Part shown: one piece after another, positions 1-9,162 of the stretch
Layout: the number at the start of each line of letters is the position of its first letter
Position numbering within the stretch: position 1 is the stretch's first letter
Assembly: GCA_031292435.1 (NCBI GenBank)
Contig: JARLHD010000224.1
Location: 1-32,619, forward strand
Length of the DNA stretch: 32,619 bases
Reading direction: 5' to 3'
Source: Ignavibacteriaceae bacterium
GTDB lineage: Bacteria > Bacteroidota > Ignavibacteria > Ignavibacteriales > Ignavibacteriaceae
Notes under the pieces: model-generated
Told to the model about the DNA's origin: nothing
Databases searched by the model: none
The model's input: the letters and a program-made list of their open reading frames with translations, nothing else
Made by a program: the position numbers and the translations under genes

Positions 1-930
1 ATAGCTGCTAGGCTATCAGGAGCTAATTTAAAGAAATTTAAACATCACCTAAATAAACCATTGGAAATTTCCTTTTTCCCCGCTCTACCTAAAGAAGAAG
101 TGAACATTAAAATTGCTGGATTTATTTGGGATCTCATTAGAGAAAATAATGCAGAATTGATTTTAGATATAAATTATTTTTTATCACAAAAACTTTTTCA
201 CAATCATTTGGTAGGTGTACACCTGATAAATAAGGATTGTATTTATTTAGAGGGGAACGCTGTCATAAAACCAGGTGTTGTTCTGGATGCCTCAAATGGG
301 CCGATTTATATCGGCAAAAATAGTATTGTATTCCCTAATTCAGTTATCATCGGGCCGGCTTATATCGGTCACTCTACTTTGGTTAAAAGCATTTCAAAAA
401 TTTATGAAAATGTAAGTATTGGTGATGTTTGTAAAGTGGGTGGAGAAATTGAAGATTCCATTATAATGTCCTATACAAATAAGCAGCATGATGGATTTTT
501 GGGACATGCTTACCTTGGTAACTGGATCAATATAGGAGCAGATACTAATTGCTCCGATCTTAGAAACAATTATGGTTTTGTGAAATCTCATGTGAATGGT
601 CAGGATATAAAAACCAATACTCAGTTTCTAGGTTTGATTATGGGAGATCATTCAAAAACAGGTATAAATACTATGTTTAATACAGGTTCAACAGTGGGAT
701 TTTCATGTAATATATATGGATCGGGTTTTCCTGATAAATATATTCCTTCTTTTTCATGGGGAGGTGGTAACCAGGAACTTCAAACTTATGACGTTAATAA
801 ATCTTTGGAAACAGCTAAGGTTGTTACTTCAAGACGAAAAGTCGAATTCAAAAAAATTGATGAAGAACTCTTCAGAAAAATTTTCGATATTACTAAAAAT
901 GAACGAATGATTAAAGGATTACCCGGTTAA
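1..930 (+). CDS. GlmU-like LbH nucleotidyltransferase family protein (5' partial)
   Basis: The reading frame is open from base 1, so the true start and the N-terminal nucleotidyltransferase domain lie left of the window. The visible 309 codons are mostly a left-handed beta-helix: hexapeptide-type repeats such as IYIGKN, VIIGPAYIG and SIGDVCKVGG. The C-terminus carries the PSFSWGG and TYDVNKSLETA segments and a basic RRKVEFKK stretch, which I associate with the Bacteroidota-type GlmU-like family (usually about 390-400 aa). Members are thought to act on sugar-1-phosphates for envelope precursors; the substrate is not established here. A TTG at 61 could look like a start but is internal. The gene ends 2 nt before rsmB and heads the visible operon. 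Family call is fairly sure; activity is inferred. Confidence 0.8.
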   Translation: MAARLSGANLKKFKHHLNKPLEISFFPALPKEEVNIKIAGFIWDLIRENNAELILDINYFLSQKLFHNHLVGVHLINKDCIYLEGNAVIKPGVVLDASNGPIYIGKNSIVFPNSVIIGPAYIGHSTLVKSISKIYENVSIGDVCKVGGEIEDSIIMSYTNKQHDGFLGHAYLGNWINIGADTNCSDLRNNYGFVKSHVNGQDIKTNTQFLGLIMGDHSKTGINTMFNTGSTVGFSCNIYGSGFPDKYIPSFSWGGGNQELQTYDVNKSLETAKVVTSRRKVEFKKIDEELFRKIFDITKNERMIKGLPG

Positions 931-932
931 AT

Positions 933-2297
933 ATGACCGAAATTAGTGAACATACTGTTAGAGATTTGTATCAGGGAGTTAGAGGTCTGGCTGTTAAAAT
1001 TCTAAATTCTGTTGAAAGAAGTGACGCTTATTTGGATAAACTGCTGGATAGGGAAATGCGTGAATCTGAATTGAGCGGACCTGATAAGGCTCTCCTTTTT
1101 GAAATTGTCCATGGAGTCGTTAGATGGATGGGGAGACTCGATTGGGTACTTAATGGCTTTTATAAAGGTCAGTTCTCAAAAGCAATACCTAATCTGAAAA
1201 ATGGTCTCAGGGTTGCTCTTTATCAAATCCTTTTTCTCGATAAAGTCCCCGATCATGCTGCAGTAAATGAAGCAGTCGAGTTTGTTAAAAAACTGCAGGG
1301 TCAGAAACCTGCCGACCTTACAAATGCTATCTTGAGAAACATTATCAGAAGTAAGAATGCGATTCGATTTCCTGACCCTAATGAAGATCTCCCTGGTTAT
1401 TTAAGTGCGTACTTCTCTCATCCCTCATGGATGGTAAAACGTTATTTAAATAGATTTGGACGAGAAGCTACTGAAAATCTTCTTGCTGCAAATAATGAAA
1501 AGCCATATTTGACCCTGAAAATCAATACTCTCAAAGTAAGTAGCGAAGAATTCAAACGTCTCCTTCATGAGGTTAATCTGAAATATACTCCCGGGAAGTA
1601 TTTACCTGAATTCTTTAAATTACATAACCTTACTAATATCTCGGCATGGAAATATTTTGCTGAAGGTTATTTTAATATCCAGGATGAAAGTGCCGGAATT
1701 GCATGCCGACTACTTAATCCGCAGCCTGGATCAAAAGTTCTCGATTTGTGCGCTGCGCCTGGCGGTAAAACTATGTTTATTGCTTCAATGATGCAGGATA
1801 AAGGAGAGCTTATCGCTCTCGACCGATATGAGAGTCGCCTGGATATTATGAAAAAAAATATTACTCGCATGAATTTCAATTGTATTCGAACTATTGCTAT
1901 AGATGCTCTCGATTATAATGAAAATAATTTTGATAGTGTTTTAGCTGACGTTCCATGTTCTGGAACTGGCACTGTCTCAAAAAAGCCGGATATCAAATGG
2001 AAACGGGATCTGCTTGATATTCATAAATTGACTGATCTTCAAAGCAAATTGCTTTCTAAAGCGTCTAAATTGGTTAAACCAGATGGAATAGTAGTTTATA
2101 GTACCTGTTCTATTGAACCGGAAGAAAATTTTAGTATTGTTGAAAAATTTTTACAGGCAAATCCGGATTTTATCTTAATAAATGCACGTGAGATCTTTCC
2201 TGAATCTCTTGTTGATCAAAATGGTTGTACTCAGACTCTCCCCCATATTCATTTCATGGATGGAGCTTTCGCTGCTAAATTAAAAAGAATAAAATAA
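933..2297 (+). CDS. rsmB: 16S rRNA (cytosine-5)-methyltransferase RsmB
   Basis: The protein has 454 aa. Residues 10-145 resemble the NusB-like RNA-binding domain found at the N-terminus of RsmB. A Rossmann methyltransferase domain follows, with the SAM-binding motif DLCAAPGGKT (271-280), the DVPCSGTGT motif (C342) and the STCS motif (C392, the expected catalytic nucleophile that attacks C6 of cytosine). Both cysteines of the m5C family are present, so the enzyme should be active. RsmB methylates C967 (E. coli numbering) of 16S rRNA using SAM in the cytoplasm. The length is normal. It starts 2 nt after the GlmU-like gene and ends 1 nt before the RodZ-like gene, so it is co-transcribed with them. 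Confidence 0.95.
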   Translation: MTEISEHTVRDLYQGVRGLAVKILNSVERSDAYLDKLLDREMRESELSGPDKALLFEIVHGVVRWMGRLDWVLNGFYKGQFSKAIPNLKNGLRVALYQILFLDKVPDHAAVNEAVEFVKKLQGQKPADLTNAILRNIIRSKNAIRFPDPNEDLPGYLSAYFSHPSWMVKRYLNRFGREATENLLAANNEKPYLTLKINTLKVSSEEFKRLLHEVNLKYTPGKYLPEFFKLHNLTNISAWKYFAEGYFNIQDESAGIACRLLNPQPGSKVLDLCAAPGGKTMFIASMMQDKGELIALDRYESRLDIMKKNITRMNFNCIRTIAIDALDYNENNFDSVLADVPCSGTGTVSKKPDIKWKRDLLDIHKLTDLQSKLLSKASKLVKPDGIVVYSTCSIEPEENFSIVEKFLQANPDFILINAREIFPESLVDQNGCTQTLPHIHFMDGAFAAKLKRIK

Positions 2298-2298
2298 T

Positions 2299-3174
2299 AT
2301 GTTTGATAAATTATCTGAAGAGTTAAAAGCTGCAAGAATTCGCTCAGGAATTACATTGCAGCAGCTTGCCGCTAAAACAAGAATTGATCTTAAATTTCTT
2401 GAATATATTGAGGATGGTAATTTTTCTTTCCTGCCTGAACTTTATGTGAAGGCCTTTCTAAAGGAATATATAAAATTTGTTGGTCTTGAAGAAAAATTAA
2501 TATTTAAGAAATATGAAGCATCTAAATTGGGCAAAGAATATGTCGAACCTGCTCAGGAAACTTTGCTCGATAAAATAAAAGAGTTAAAAGAAAATAAGTT
2601 CGAAAAGGAAAAGGAAATTCCTCTATCAAAATCTGCCCCTTCCAGGCCTCCTTCCTCAGTTGAATCAAACAATTTCTTTAACACATTATTTATGGACAAA
2701 AGAAATGTTATACTTGCAGCTGCCTTATTGGGGATATTGGTCATTACCTTTTCCGTCTACTTCCTCTTTATTAAAAAAAGTTCTGATATAATAATTGAAA
2801 AACCTTATGATGAGCTTGTCAATGAAAGTAAGGAACGGTATATCGAAGATGAACCGGTAAAAACACCTTCGGATTCTCCAGCAAATTCAACAGTAAAAAA
2901 TGACAGTCTGAGATTAGTAATTGTTGCTTCTGATTCTTGCTGGGTCAATGCTTTACTTGACAGTTCTAAAAAAGAAGAATTTCAACTATATCCGCATAAC
3001 CGTAAACTTATTACAGCTGCTTCAAATTTTCAGTTAACTATTGGAAATTCTTATAGGGTGCAGCTATTATTAAATGACAAACCTTTGAACTTTGATGCTA
3101 GAACAAAAGTCTCTGTTGTGTACGTTGACAGTAAGGGACTTAGTTTCTTAAGCCCGCCTAAACAAAAAAAGTAA
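2299..3174 (+). CDS. RodZ-like helix-turn-helix membrane protein
   Basis: The 291-aa protein has the RodZ architecture. An N-terminal cytoplasmic helix-turn-helix (about residues 4-70, with LKAARIRSGITLQQLA) is followed by a charged lysine/glutamate linker (85-112), one transmembrane helix (136-158) and a periplasmic C-terminal beta domain like DUF4115 (about 200-291). In rod-shaped bacteria RodZ links MreB filaments to the elongasome; the HTH binds MreB rather than DNA. No mreB is in the window, so the partner cannot be confirmed. It sits between rsmB (1-nt gap) and ligA (5-nt gap). It could instead be a generic HTH_25 membrane regulator, as this family is variable. Confidence 0.75.
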   Translation: MFDKLSEELKAARIRSGITLQQLAAKTRIDLKFLEYIEDGNFSFLPELYVKAFLKEYIKFVGLEEKLIFKKYEASKLGKEYVEPAQETLLDKIKELKENKFEKEKEIPLSKSAPSRPPSSVESNNFFNTLFMDKRNVILAAALLGILVITFSVYFLFIKKSSDIIIEKPYDELVNESKERYIEDEPVKTPSDSPANSTVKNDSLRLVIVASDSCWVNALLDSSKKEEFQLYPHNRKLITAASNFQLTIGNSYRVQLLLNDKPLNFDARTKVSVVYVDSKGLSFLSPPKQKK

Positions 3175-3179
3175 TCAGG

Positions 3180-5198
3180 ATGTCAAATCAGGCTCAGAAG
3201 AATATTGAAGAGTTGAAACAGAAAATTCTGGACCATGATTACAGGTACTATGTTCTAACCGACCCTATAATTAGTGATCAGGAATATGATATGCTTATCA
3301 AGGAACTAGAAAATCTTGAAGCTAAATACCCTGACTTGATTTCCCCCGATTCTCCGACTCAAAGAGTTGGAAAGGATCTTAATAAAAATTTTAGTCCAGT
3401 TCAGCATACGATTCCTATGCTCTCTCTTGCCAACACTTATTCAGAAGAAGAACTCTTGGAATTCGATAGACGTGTTCGTGCTGGCCTTCCTGATTCGGAA
3501 AAAATTGAATACGTTGTTGAATTAAAAATTGATGGGGCTTCAGTTAATATTCGGTATGTCAATGGTGTTCTCCTGAATGCCGCAACACGAGGTGACGGTA
3601 CTGTCGGAGAGGAAATAACTGCGAATTTGAAAACTATTAAATCGGTTCCCCTTAAACTTAAAAACCTTACATCTTCTTCATATAAACTTAGGGATATAGA
3701 AGTGCGCGGCGAAATATTTATGAAGCTTGAGGATTTTCTTAAATTGAACAAAGAAAGAGAAATCGCTGGAGAAAAACTTTTTGCCAATCCAAGAAACTCT
3801 GCTGCTGGAACTCTCAAAATGCAGGATCCTCGCGTGGTTGCGAAAAGAAAATTAAGCATGTTCTCCTATACTCTTATTAGCAAGGAAGATAAACTTATCT
3901 CCCAGTTTGAAAATCTCAATATATTAAAAGACCTCGGGTTTGTAGTTAATCCTGAAACAACTTTATGCTTTGATATCAAAGAAGCACTTCAAATCTGTCA
4001 TAAACTTGAAGCAAAAAGGGAATCTCTGCCTTATGAAATTGATGGGGCTGTAATTAAAGTAAATTCCATTAAACAACAGGGAATACTTGGTAATATTGCC
4101 AAATCTCCAAGGTGGGCCGTAGCCTTTAAGTTTAAGGCCCGGCAAGCCATCTCCGTTTTGAGGGATATTAGTTGGCAGGTTGGCAGAATTGGAACGGTCA
4201 CTCCCGTCGCAGAACTCGAACCTGTGTTTCTTTCAGGCTCAACAATTAGCCGGGCCACTCTTCATAACTTTGATGAAATAAAACGGAAAGATATTCGGAT
4301 AGGGGATAAAGTCATCATTGAAAAGGGAGGTGATGTAATCCCTAAGATTGTCGGGGTAGTCTTGGCTGAACGGGACAAGAAAAGTAAACCTGTCAGACCA
4401 CCTTCAAAGTGTCCTGTTTGTAATTCCGGTCTGTTTAAACCAGAAGATGAAGTCGCTTGGTATTGTGAAAATTCCGAATGCCCGGCCCAGATAAGGGGTC
4501 GTCTTGAACATTTTTCTGCTCGTGGCGCTATGGATATTGAGGGACTTGGCGAAGCTCTAATAAATCTTTTTGTGGAAAAAGGATTTCTTCATTCTTATGA
4601 TGAAATTTATAATCTCAAAAATCACAGGAATGATTTAATAAATATCGAACGCCTCGGAGAAAAAAGTATTGATAACCTTCTTAAAGCAATAGAGAATAGT
4701 AAAAAACAACCTTTTGCCAAAATCCTCTTTGCCCTGGGGATAAGGTATGTTGGAATTGGAGCTGCTAAGAAACTGGCTATATCGTTCAATTCTATCGATG
4801 ATCTGATCTCTGCTTCAGAAGAAGAAATATTAGAAATTCATGAAATAGGGGAAAGTATTAGCTCCAGCTTAAAGAATTTCTTCTCAAATAAAAGTAATAT
4901 TGAAATAATAGATAGATTGAAATCAGCTGGCCTGAATTTTAATGCAGAGAAAAAAATATTAAAACGGGGGGTATTGTTTGATAAGACATTTGTTCTTACA
5001 GGTACTCTTTCAGGTTTTACTCGCGAAGAAGTAGGAGATAAAATTGCCTCATTGGGGGGAAAGGTTACTTCAACTGTTAGCAATAAAACAGATTATGTGC
5101 TTGTAGGGGACAAACCAGGCTCTAAAATTGAAAAAGCTAAAGGGCTTGGAGTCAAAATTATAAATGAAAAAGAATTTATTGAGATGTTGAATGGATAA
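3180..5198 (+). CDS. ligA: NAD+-dependent DNA ligase LigA
   Basis: Full-length (672 aa) bacterial LigA, which seals nicks in replication and repair using NAD+. Domain order is normal. The Ia domain has the NAD+-binding YRYYVLTDP and YD motifs near residues 21-37. The adenylation domain has the nucleotide-acceptor lysine in ELKIDG (K116), then NPRNSAAGTL (203-212) and EIDGAVIK (286-293). An OB fold is followed by a four-cysteine zinc finger (C411, C414, C429, C434). Helix-hairpin-helix repeats (about 440-590) and a C-terminal BRCT domain (about 596-672, with FVLTGTLSGFTREE) complete it. No key residue is missing. Its stop overlaps the start of the next gene by 8 nt, which suggests translational coupling. 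Confidence 0.98.
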   Translation: MSNQAQKNIEELKQKILDHDYRYYVLTDPIISDQEYDMLIKELENLEAKYPDLISPDSPTQRVGKDLNKNFSPVQHTIPMLSLANTYSEEELLEFDRRVRAGLPDSEKIEYVVELKIDGASVNIRYVNGVLLNAATRGDGTVGEEITANLKTIKSVPLKLKNLTSSSYKLRDIEVRGEIFMKLEDFLKLNKEREIAGEKLFANPRNSAAGTLKMQDPRVVAKRKLSMFSYTLISKEDKLISQFENLNILKDLGFVVNPETTLCFDIKEALQICHKLEAKRESLPYEIDGAVIKVNSIKQQGILGNIAKSPRWAVAFKFKARQAISVLRDISWQVGRIGTVTPVAELEPVFLSGSTISRATLHNFDEIKRKDIRIGDKVIIEKGGDVIPKIVGVVLAERDKKSKPVRPPSKCPVCNSGLFKPEDEVAWYCENSECPAQIRGRLEHFSARGAMDIEGLGEALINLFVEKGFLHSYDEIYNLKNHRNDLINIERLGEKSIDNLLKAIENSKKQPFAKILFALGIRYVGIGAAKKLAISFNSIDDLISASEEEILEIHEIGESISSSLKNFFSNKSNIEIIDRLKSAGLNFNAEKKILKRGVLFDKTFVLTGTLSGFTREEVGDKIASLGGKVTSTVSNKTDYVLVGDKPGSKIEKAKGLGVKIINEKEFIEMLNG

Positions 5199-5730
5199 AA
5201 TAGTAAATACTATTAAGAAAAAAATTGCAGAATTTATAGTTAATAGATCTGTTAAGGAAAGAAAGATCAGTTACCAATCATTTACCCAATTTTATAGAAA
5301 ATCATTTAATATTCTAGTCTTTATGCCGGAAGATGAAGCGGAATTTAATCACTGTTTTCAGGTCTTGAAATTCTTGGAGCAAACTAAAAAAAATGCATTC
5401 ATATTTACTCACGATTTTCGAGTAAGTCTTATCCCCCTGAAATATCGACCCCATGTTATTGAATATAATATAGGGGACACTAATAGGTTAAATCTTGCAT
5501 CAAAAAAATTAACCGATAAGCTCATGCAACAGAAATATCATGCCGTTATTGATCTTAATATTAAGGATAATATCTTTTATAGCCACCTCATTTCAATCCT
5601 TGACCTTCAGTTGAAAATAGGTTTTAAAAAGAATAACTCTGATAATTATTATAATATTCAGATTGATAAGATAGATAGTAACCCGGAAAAATCGTATAAA
5701 AATTTAGTAAATTGCCTCCAAATGTTTTAA
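5191..5730 (+). CDS. Uncharacterised protein resembling the N-terminal half of a GT9 glycosyltransferase
   Basis: I do not recognise this 179-aa protein with certainty. It starts inside the last codons of ligA (8-nt overlap). After a basic N-terminus, residues 38-165 alternate hydrophobic strands and helices in a pattern like the N-terminal Rossmann half of ADP-heptose (GT9) transferases. Compare ILVFMPEDEAEFNHCFQVLKFL, KYHAVIDLN and LQLKIGFKK here with the matching parts of the GT9 protein at 10740-11708 (ILIIRLGKIGD..., NFDLILDFN, SKFKAAYN). The catalytic C-terminal half and the RLGxIGD loop are missing, so enzyme activity is unlikely. No signal peptide or membrane segment is seen. Bacteroidota genomes carry small families of this size (for example DUF6913-like), another possibility. 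Confidence 0.6.
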   Translation: MDKIVNTIKKKIAEFIVNRSVKERKISYQSFTQFYRKSFNILVFMPEDEAEFNHCFQVLKFLEQTKKNAFIFTHDFRVSLIPLKYRPHVIEYNIGDTNRLNLASKKLTDKLMQQKYHAVIDLNIKDNIFYSHLISILDLQLKIGFKKNNSDNYYNIQIDKIDSNPEKSYKNLVNCLQMF

Positions 5731-5739
5731 GGGTTTATA

Positions 5740-6084
5740 ATGAATTTTGAAACAAAAAATATAAAAGATATTACCATTTTTAAACTGAATGAAAAACGTC
5801 TCGATACTAATATTTCTGGATTGGTTAAAGGCGAATTAAGCCTTATTCTGAAAGAGGGTACTAATAAACTTATTGTCGATCTTAGTGAGGTGGAAACATG
5901 CGACAGCTCTGGATTAAGCGCTATTCTCGTCGCTAATAGGATGGTCCATTCTGTTGGTGGAAAGATCAGGCTTGCTGCCCCTTCTGAAAAAGTTTATTCT
6001 TTAATTAAAATAACACAATTGGACAGAGTTCTTTCCGTTTGCGAAACTGTTAATGAAGCTGTCCTTGAATTAAATAAGGAGTAA
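5740..6084 (+). CDS. STAS-domain anti-sigma factor antagonist-like protein
   Basis: A single STAS domain of 114 aa fills the whole protein. The motif CDSSGLSA (residues 54-61) is the conserved loop carrying the serine (S56 or S57) that cognate kinases phosphorylate in SpoIIAA/RsbV-type proteins. In that family the unphosphorylated protein binds an anti-sigma kinase and frees a sigma factor. In Bacteroidota/Chlorobi lineages stand-alone STAS proteins may have other partners. No HATPase anti-sigma kinase, PP2C phosphatase or alternative sigma factor is encoded in this window, so the partner is unknown. The gene lies 9 nt after the previous one and 22 nt before the HAD gene. Confidence 0.9.
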   Translation: MNFETKNIKDITIFKLNEKRLDTNISGLVKGELSLILKEGTNKLIVDLSEVETCDSSGLSAILVANRMVHSVGGKIRLAAPSEKVYSLIKITQLDRVLSVCETVNEAVLELNKE

Positions 6085-6106
6085 TTCCTTCAGTAATAAA
6101 AATACT

Positions 6107-6958
6107 ATGGAACTTGAAAATAAATTAAAGAGAATTAAATTAATTGTTTTTGATTTAGATGGAACTCTGCTTAATCGGGCTGGGACCATAGGGGAGCGTT
6201 CGAAACAGATGATTAAAGAACTTGAGAAATATAATTTGCATTTCTCCTTTGCCTCTGGACGTCTTCATTCCGCAATTACTAGTTTTGCTGAGGAACTTAA
6301 TCTGTATTCTCCGCTTATTTCTCTGGATGGCTGCCTTATCAAAAGTTTTCCTGAGAACAAATTAATATTTGAGTCTAATTTAAAAAGGAATCATGTTCTC
6401 AAAGCGATTGATTATGCTGAAAACTTTCTTATAAATGTCGCATTGTGCCACGGTGATGCAATATATTATACTGAATATAATTCTATTATTCCCCAGATTA
6501 CTGATAAATTTGGTGCTCGGTATGAAAGGGTACATTCTTATGATGACTGTGTAGATAATACTTTAGAGATTCTCTTTGCTGGTGAGAATATAAATCTGAT
6601 GAAATATGTTCAGGGGAAAATGGATTTTCCTTACATGTTGGGTCTTAGTAGTGCATCATTTAGATCTCAAAGACATGAAGGTATATATTTCCTCGAGATA
6701 CGTAGGAAAGGTTCTTCAAAAAGAACAGGGGTCAATCGGCTTCTTAAATATTATAACTTGAACATCAGTGAGGCTGCCGTTTGTGGTGACTGGTATAATG
6801 ATATAAGTCTGTTCCAAACTAAAGCCTTGAAAGTTGCTGTTGCTAATGCAGTACCGGAAATAAAAAACTATTCTGATATTATACTTGACAAAAGTAATGA
6901 TCAGGATGGTATTTCAGATTTTTTGGAAATGGTACTTAATGCAAAAAAAAGAAAATAA
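6107..6958 (+). CDS. HAD-superfamily (Cof-type) hydrolase
   Basis: A 283-aa haloacid dehalogenase phosphatase of the Cof/subfamily IIB type. Motif I is VFDLDGTLL, with nucleophile D16 and acid/base D18. Motif II is the SGR segment (FASGRLHSA, near 50). A conserved lysine follows in the RRKGSSKRTGVN region, and motif IV is CGDWYNDISLF, giving the Mg2+-binding aspartates. The C2-type cap lies between motifs II and III. These enzymes dephosphorylate sugar phosphates, nucleotides or cofactors such as FMN and PLP; the substrate cannot be told from sequence. The stop codon shares one base with the pgpH start (TAATG), so the two are probably translationally coupled. Confidence 0.9.
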   Translation: MELENKLKRIKLIVFDLDGTLLNRAGTIGERSKQMIKELEKYNLHFSFASGRLHSAITSFAEELNLYSPLISLDGCLIKSFPENKLIFESNLKRNHVLKAIDYAENFLINVALCHGDAIYYTEYNSIIPQITDKFGARYERVHSYDDCVDNTLEILFAGENINLMKYVQGKMDFPYMLGLSSASFRSQRHEGIYFLEIRRKGSSKRTGVNRLLKYYNLNISEAAVCGDWYNDISLFQTKALKVAVANAVPEIKNYSDIILDKSNDQDGISDFLEMVLNAKKRK

Positions 6959-9162
6959 TGCCCGACCTCGAAGAACTTAAAATAATTGATAATCTGAAAC
7001 TTAAAATCCTTCTCGGTTTTTTTACTGTCCTTCTTATTGTCTTAATGTTCCCCAAAGGGGAATCAATTGAATCAGATGTTTCTGTCGGATCAATATGGAT
7101 TCACGATGATCTTATAGCCTCATTCAGTTTCCCTGTCTTTAAAGATCCTATAATCTATAAAAATGAATTAAATGAAGCTTCAAATGCAGTCTATCCAATC
7201 TTTATTAAAAAGGATAATATCTTTAACATTGTATCAGATTCCCTGGGATCATATGATACCTTTTTGCTTTTATTACTTGATAATTCCTATTCAGATACTT
7301 CGATAATTAATCAGACTTTCCTGAGTAATAATGCATTTGAAGAACTAAAAAGCTTAAGAACATTTGAAAAAGGTCGGATTGTAGGCAATAGAGAAAATCT
7401 AAAACAATTTTTCTCCGATGTTCAAAAAATGCTAAACGATATCTATGTTATTGAAAAGCTGACAATTCGATCGGATGAAATGAATTTGGATAGCATTGCT
7501 GTTAGAACAGGCAGTATAGATAAAATTGAAAAGACAAGTGGATTTCTTAAGTTGAATCAGGCAAGAAAAATCATAAATAATAACATCCATAAAAGGAATT
7601 ATAAGAGAGAGTTTGAATTTGCCCTGATTGAGTATACTGATCATTTCGTTTTTCCGAATATTATTTACGATTCTAAATTAACTCAGGAAGAAAAACAACA
7701 GGCTAAAGAGAATGTTTCTAAATATGCTGGAATCGTAAATGAAAATGAAAGAATTATTGGAAAACATGACAGGGTAAATAAAGAAGCACTGCTCAAAATA
7801 CAATCTTATAAAAAAGCCAAAGGCGAAAAAATAGGATTAGGAGAATCTATACTCCAAACAATCGGAAAATTTCTTCATATTTCCTTTCTCCTTACGATCT
7901 TTATCATCTATATCTTCCTCTTTAGGAAAAAAATATTTTACGATAATGGAAAACTTTTGTTAATTGCTTGCAACCTTATCTTCCTTGCTTTTTTAGCTTT
8001 CTTAACTAATATGCTCACTCTTCCAGTCCCGGTTTATTTTCTTATTTTTATTCCGGCCTCTTCTATGCTCATGACCATTATATTTGATTCGAGGATTGGA
8101 TTCTATACAACTATTATTTTCTCTCTTGTAATAGGAGCACTCAGGGGGAATGATTATTCATTTGCTGCAATGAATATATTTGCTGGTGCTCTATCAGTAT
8201 ATACAGTCAGAGATATTAAAAATAGATCCCAGATATTCAGGTCCTTCCTTTTTATATTTCTTGGTTATGTAATCGCTGTATTCGCATTCGGGCTTGAACA
8301 ATTTGCATCTTCCGAAACCCTGTTACTCGATTTTGCTTTTGCTGGTTCAAATGCTCTAATAAGCCCTGTCCTAACTTATGGTCTTCTTATTTTCTTTGAA
8401 AGATTATTTAATATAACTACTGATCTTACTTTATTGGAATTATCAAATTTCGATCGTCCTCTGTTAAAAGAATTAGCCCGTAAAGCTCCTGGCTCTTTTA
8501 ATCATTCTATGACTTTGGGTACACTTGCTGAATCTGCAGCAGAAAAAATAAGTGCTAATCCATTACTTGCAAGAGTTGGTGCTTATTACCATGATATAGG
8601 TAAAATAATTACTCCTCAGAATTTTGTAGAGAATCAATTGAATAATCAGAATCTGCATGAAAACCTGACTCCCGAAGAAAGTGTCAATCTGATTAGAAGA
8701 CATGTTATCGAAGGTATTGAATTAGCAAAAGAATATAAAATCCCGGATGAGATAATAAATTTCATTCCTATGCATCATGGTACTACTGTTATATCCTTTT
8801 TCTATGATAAAGCAAAAAAAACTTATGGCCCGGAAAATGTAAATTTACAGGATTATAGCTATCTCGGTCCTAAACCTAATTCAAAGGAAACTGCAATTGT
8901 TATGCTAGCTGACAGTTGTGAATCTGCTGTAAGATCAATTGATGACCCTAATGCAGAGAACATGGAAAATGTTATAAATAATATAATTAATGATAGAATT
9001 GAAAATGGCCAACTAGATGAAGCCCCGATAACTTTCAATGATATCTCAAGGATTAAGGAAGCCTTTATTAGTATTCTTATTGGTCAGCACCATAAGCGGA
9101 TTAAATATCCAAAACAGGAGGAAATGGAAAAGGGAATATCCGGGATTGAAAAAAAGAAATGA
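6958..9162 (+). CDS. PgpH-type 7TM-HD cyclic-di-AMP phosphodiesterase
   Basis: A 734-aa protein with the 7TMR-HD layout. One transmembrane helix (about 14-32) leads to an extracytoplasmic HDED domain (about 40-295). Seven membrane helices follow (about 305-485), then a cytoplasmic HD phosphohydrolase domain with FNHS (H516), YYHDIGK (H545, D546), RRHVIEG (H582), MHHGTT (H606, H607) and a late MLADSCESA aspartate. All metal ligands are present. In Listeria and other bacteria this family (PgpH) breaks c-di-AMP down to pApA. Applying that substrate here is inference, since no diadenylate cyclase lies in the window. Overlaps of 1 nt with the HAD gene and 4 nt with xerD show it is operonic. Length is typical. 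Confidence 0.9.
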   Translation: MPDLEELKIIDNLKLKILLGFFTVLLIVLMFPKGESIESDVSVGSIWIHDDLIASFSFPVFKDPIIYKNELNEASNAVYPIFIKKDNIFNIVSDSLGSYDTFLLLLLDNSYSDTSIINQTFLSNNAFEELKSLRTFEKGRIVGNRENLKQFFSDVQKMLNDIYVIEKLTIRSDEMNLDSIAVRTGSIDKIEKTSGFLKLNQARKIINNNIHKRNYKREFEFALIEYTDHFVFPNIIYDSKLTQEEKQQAKENVSKYAGIVNENERIIGKHDRVNKEALLKIQSYKKAKGEKIGLGESILQTIGKFLHISFLLTIFIIYIFLFRKKIFYDNGKLLLIACNLIFLAFLAFLTNMLTLPVPVYFLIFIPASSMLMTIIFDSRIGFYTTIIFSLVIGALRGNDYSFAAMNIFAGALSVYTVRDIKNRSQIFRSFLFIFLGYVIAVFAFGLEQFASSETLLLDFAFAGSNALISPVLTYGLLIFFERLFNITTDLTLLELSNFDRPLLKELARKAPGSFNHSMTLGTLAESAAEKISANPLLARVGAYYHDIGKIITPQNFVENQLNNQNLHENLTPEESVNLIRRHVIEGIELAKEYKIPDEIINFIPMHHGTTVISFFYDKAKKTYGPENVNLQDYSYLGPKPNSKETAIVMLADSCESAVRSIDDPNAENMENVINNIINDRIENGQLDEAPITFNDISRIKEAFISILIGQHHKRIKYPKQEEMEKGISGIEKKK

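Noticed and set aside
3437..3859. 140-aa antisense open frame within ligA
   Set aside because: A shadow of the ligA coding sequence; LigA itself is intact here.
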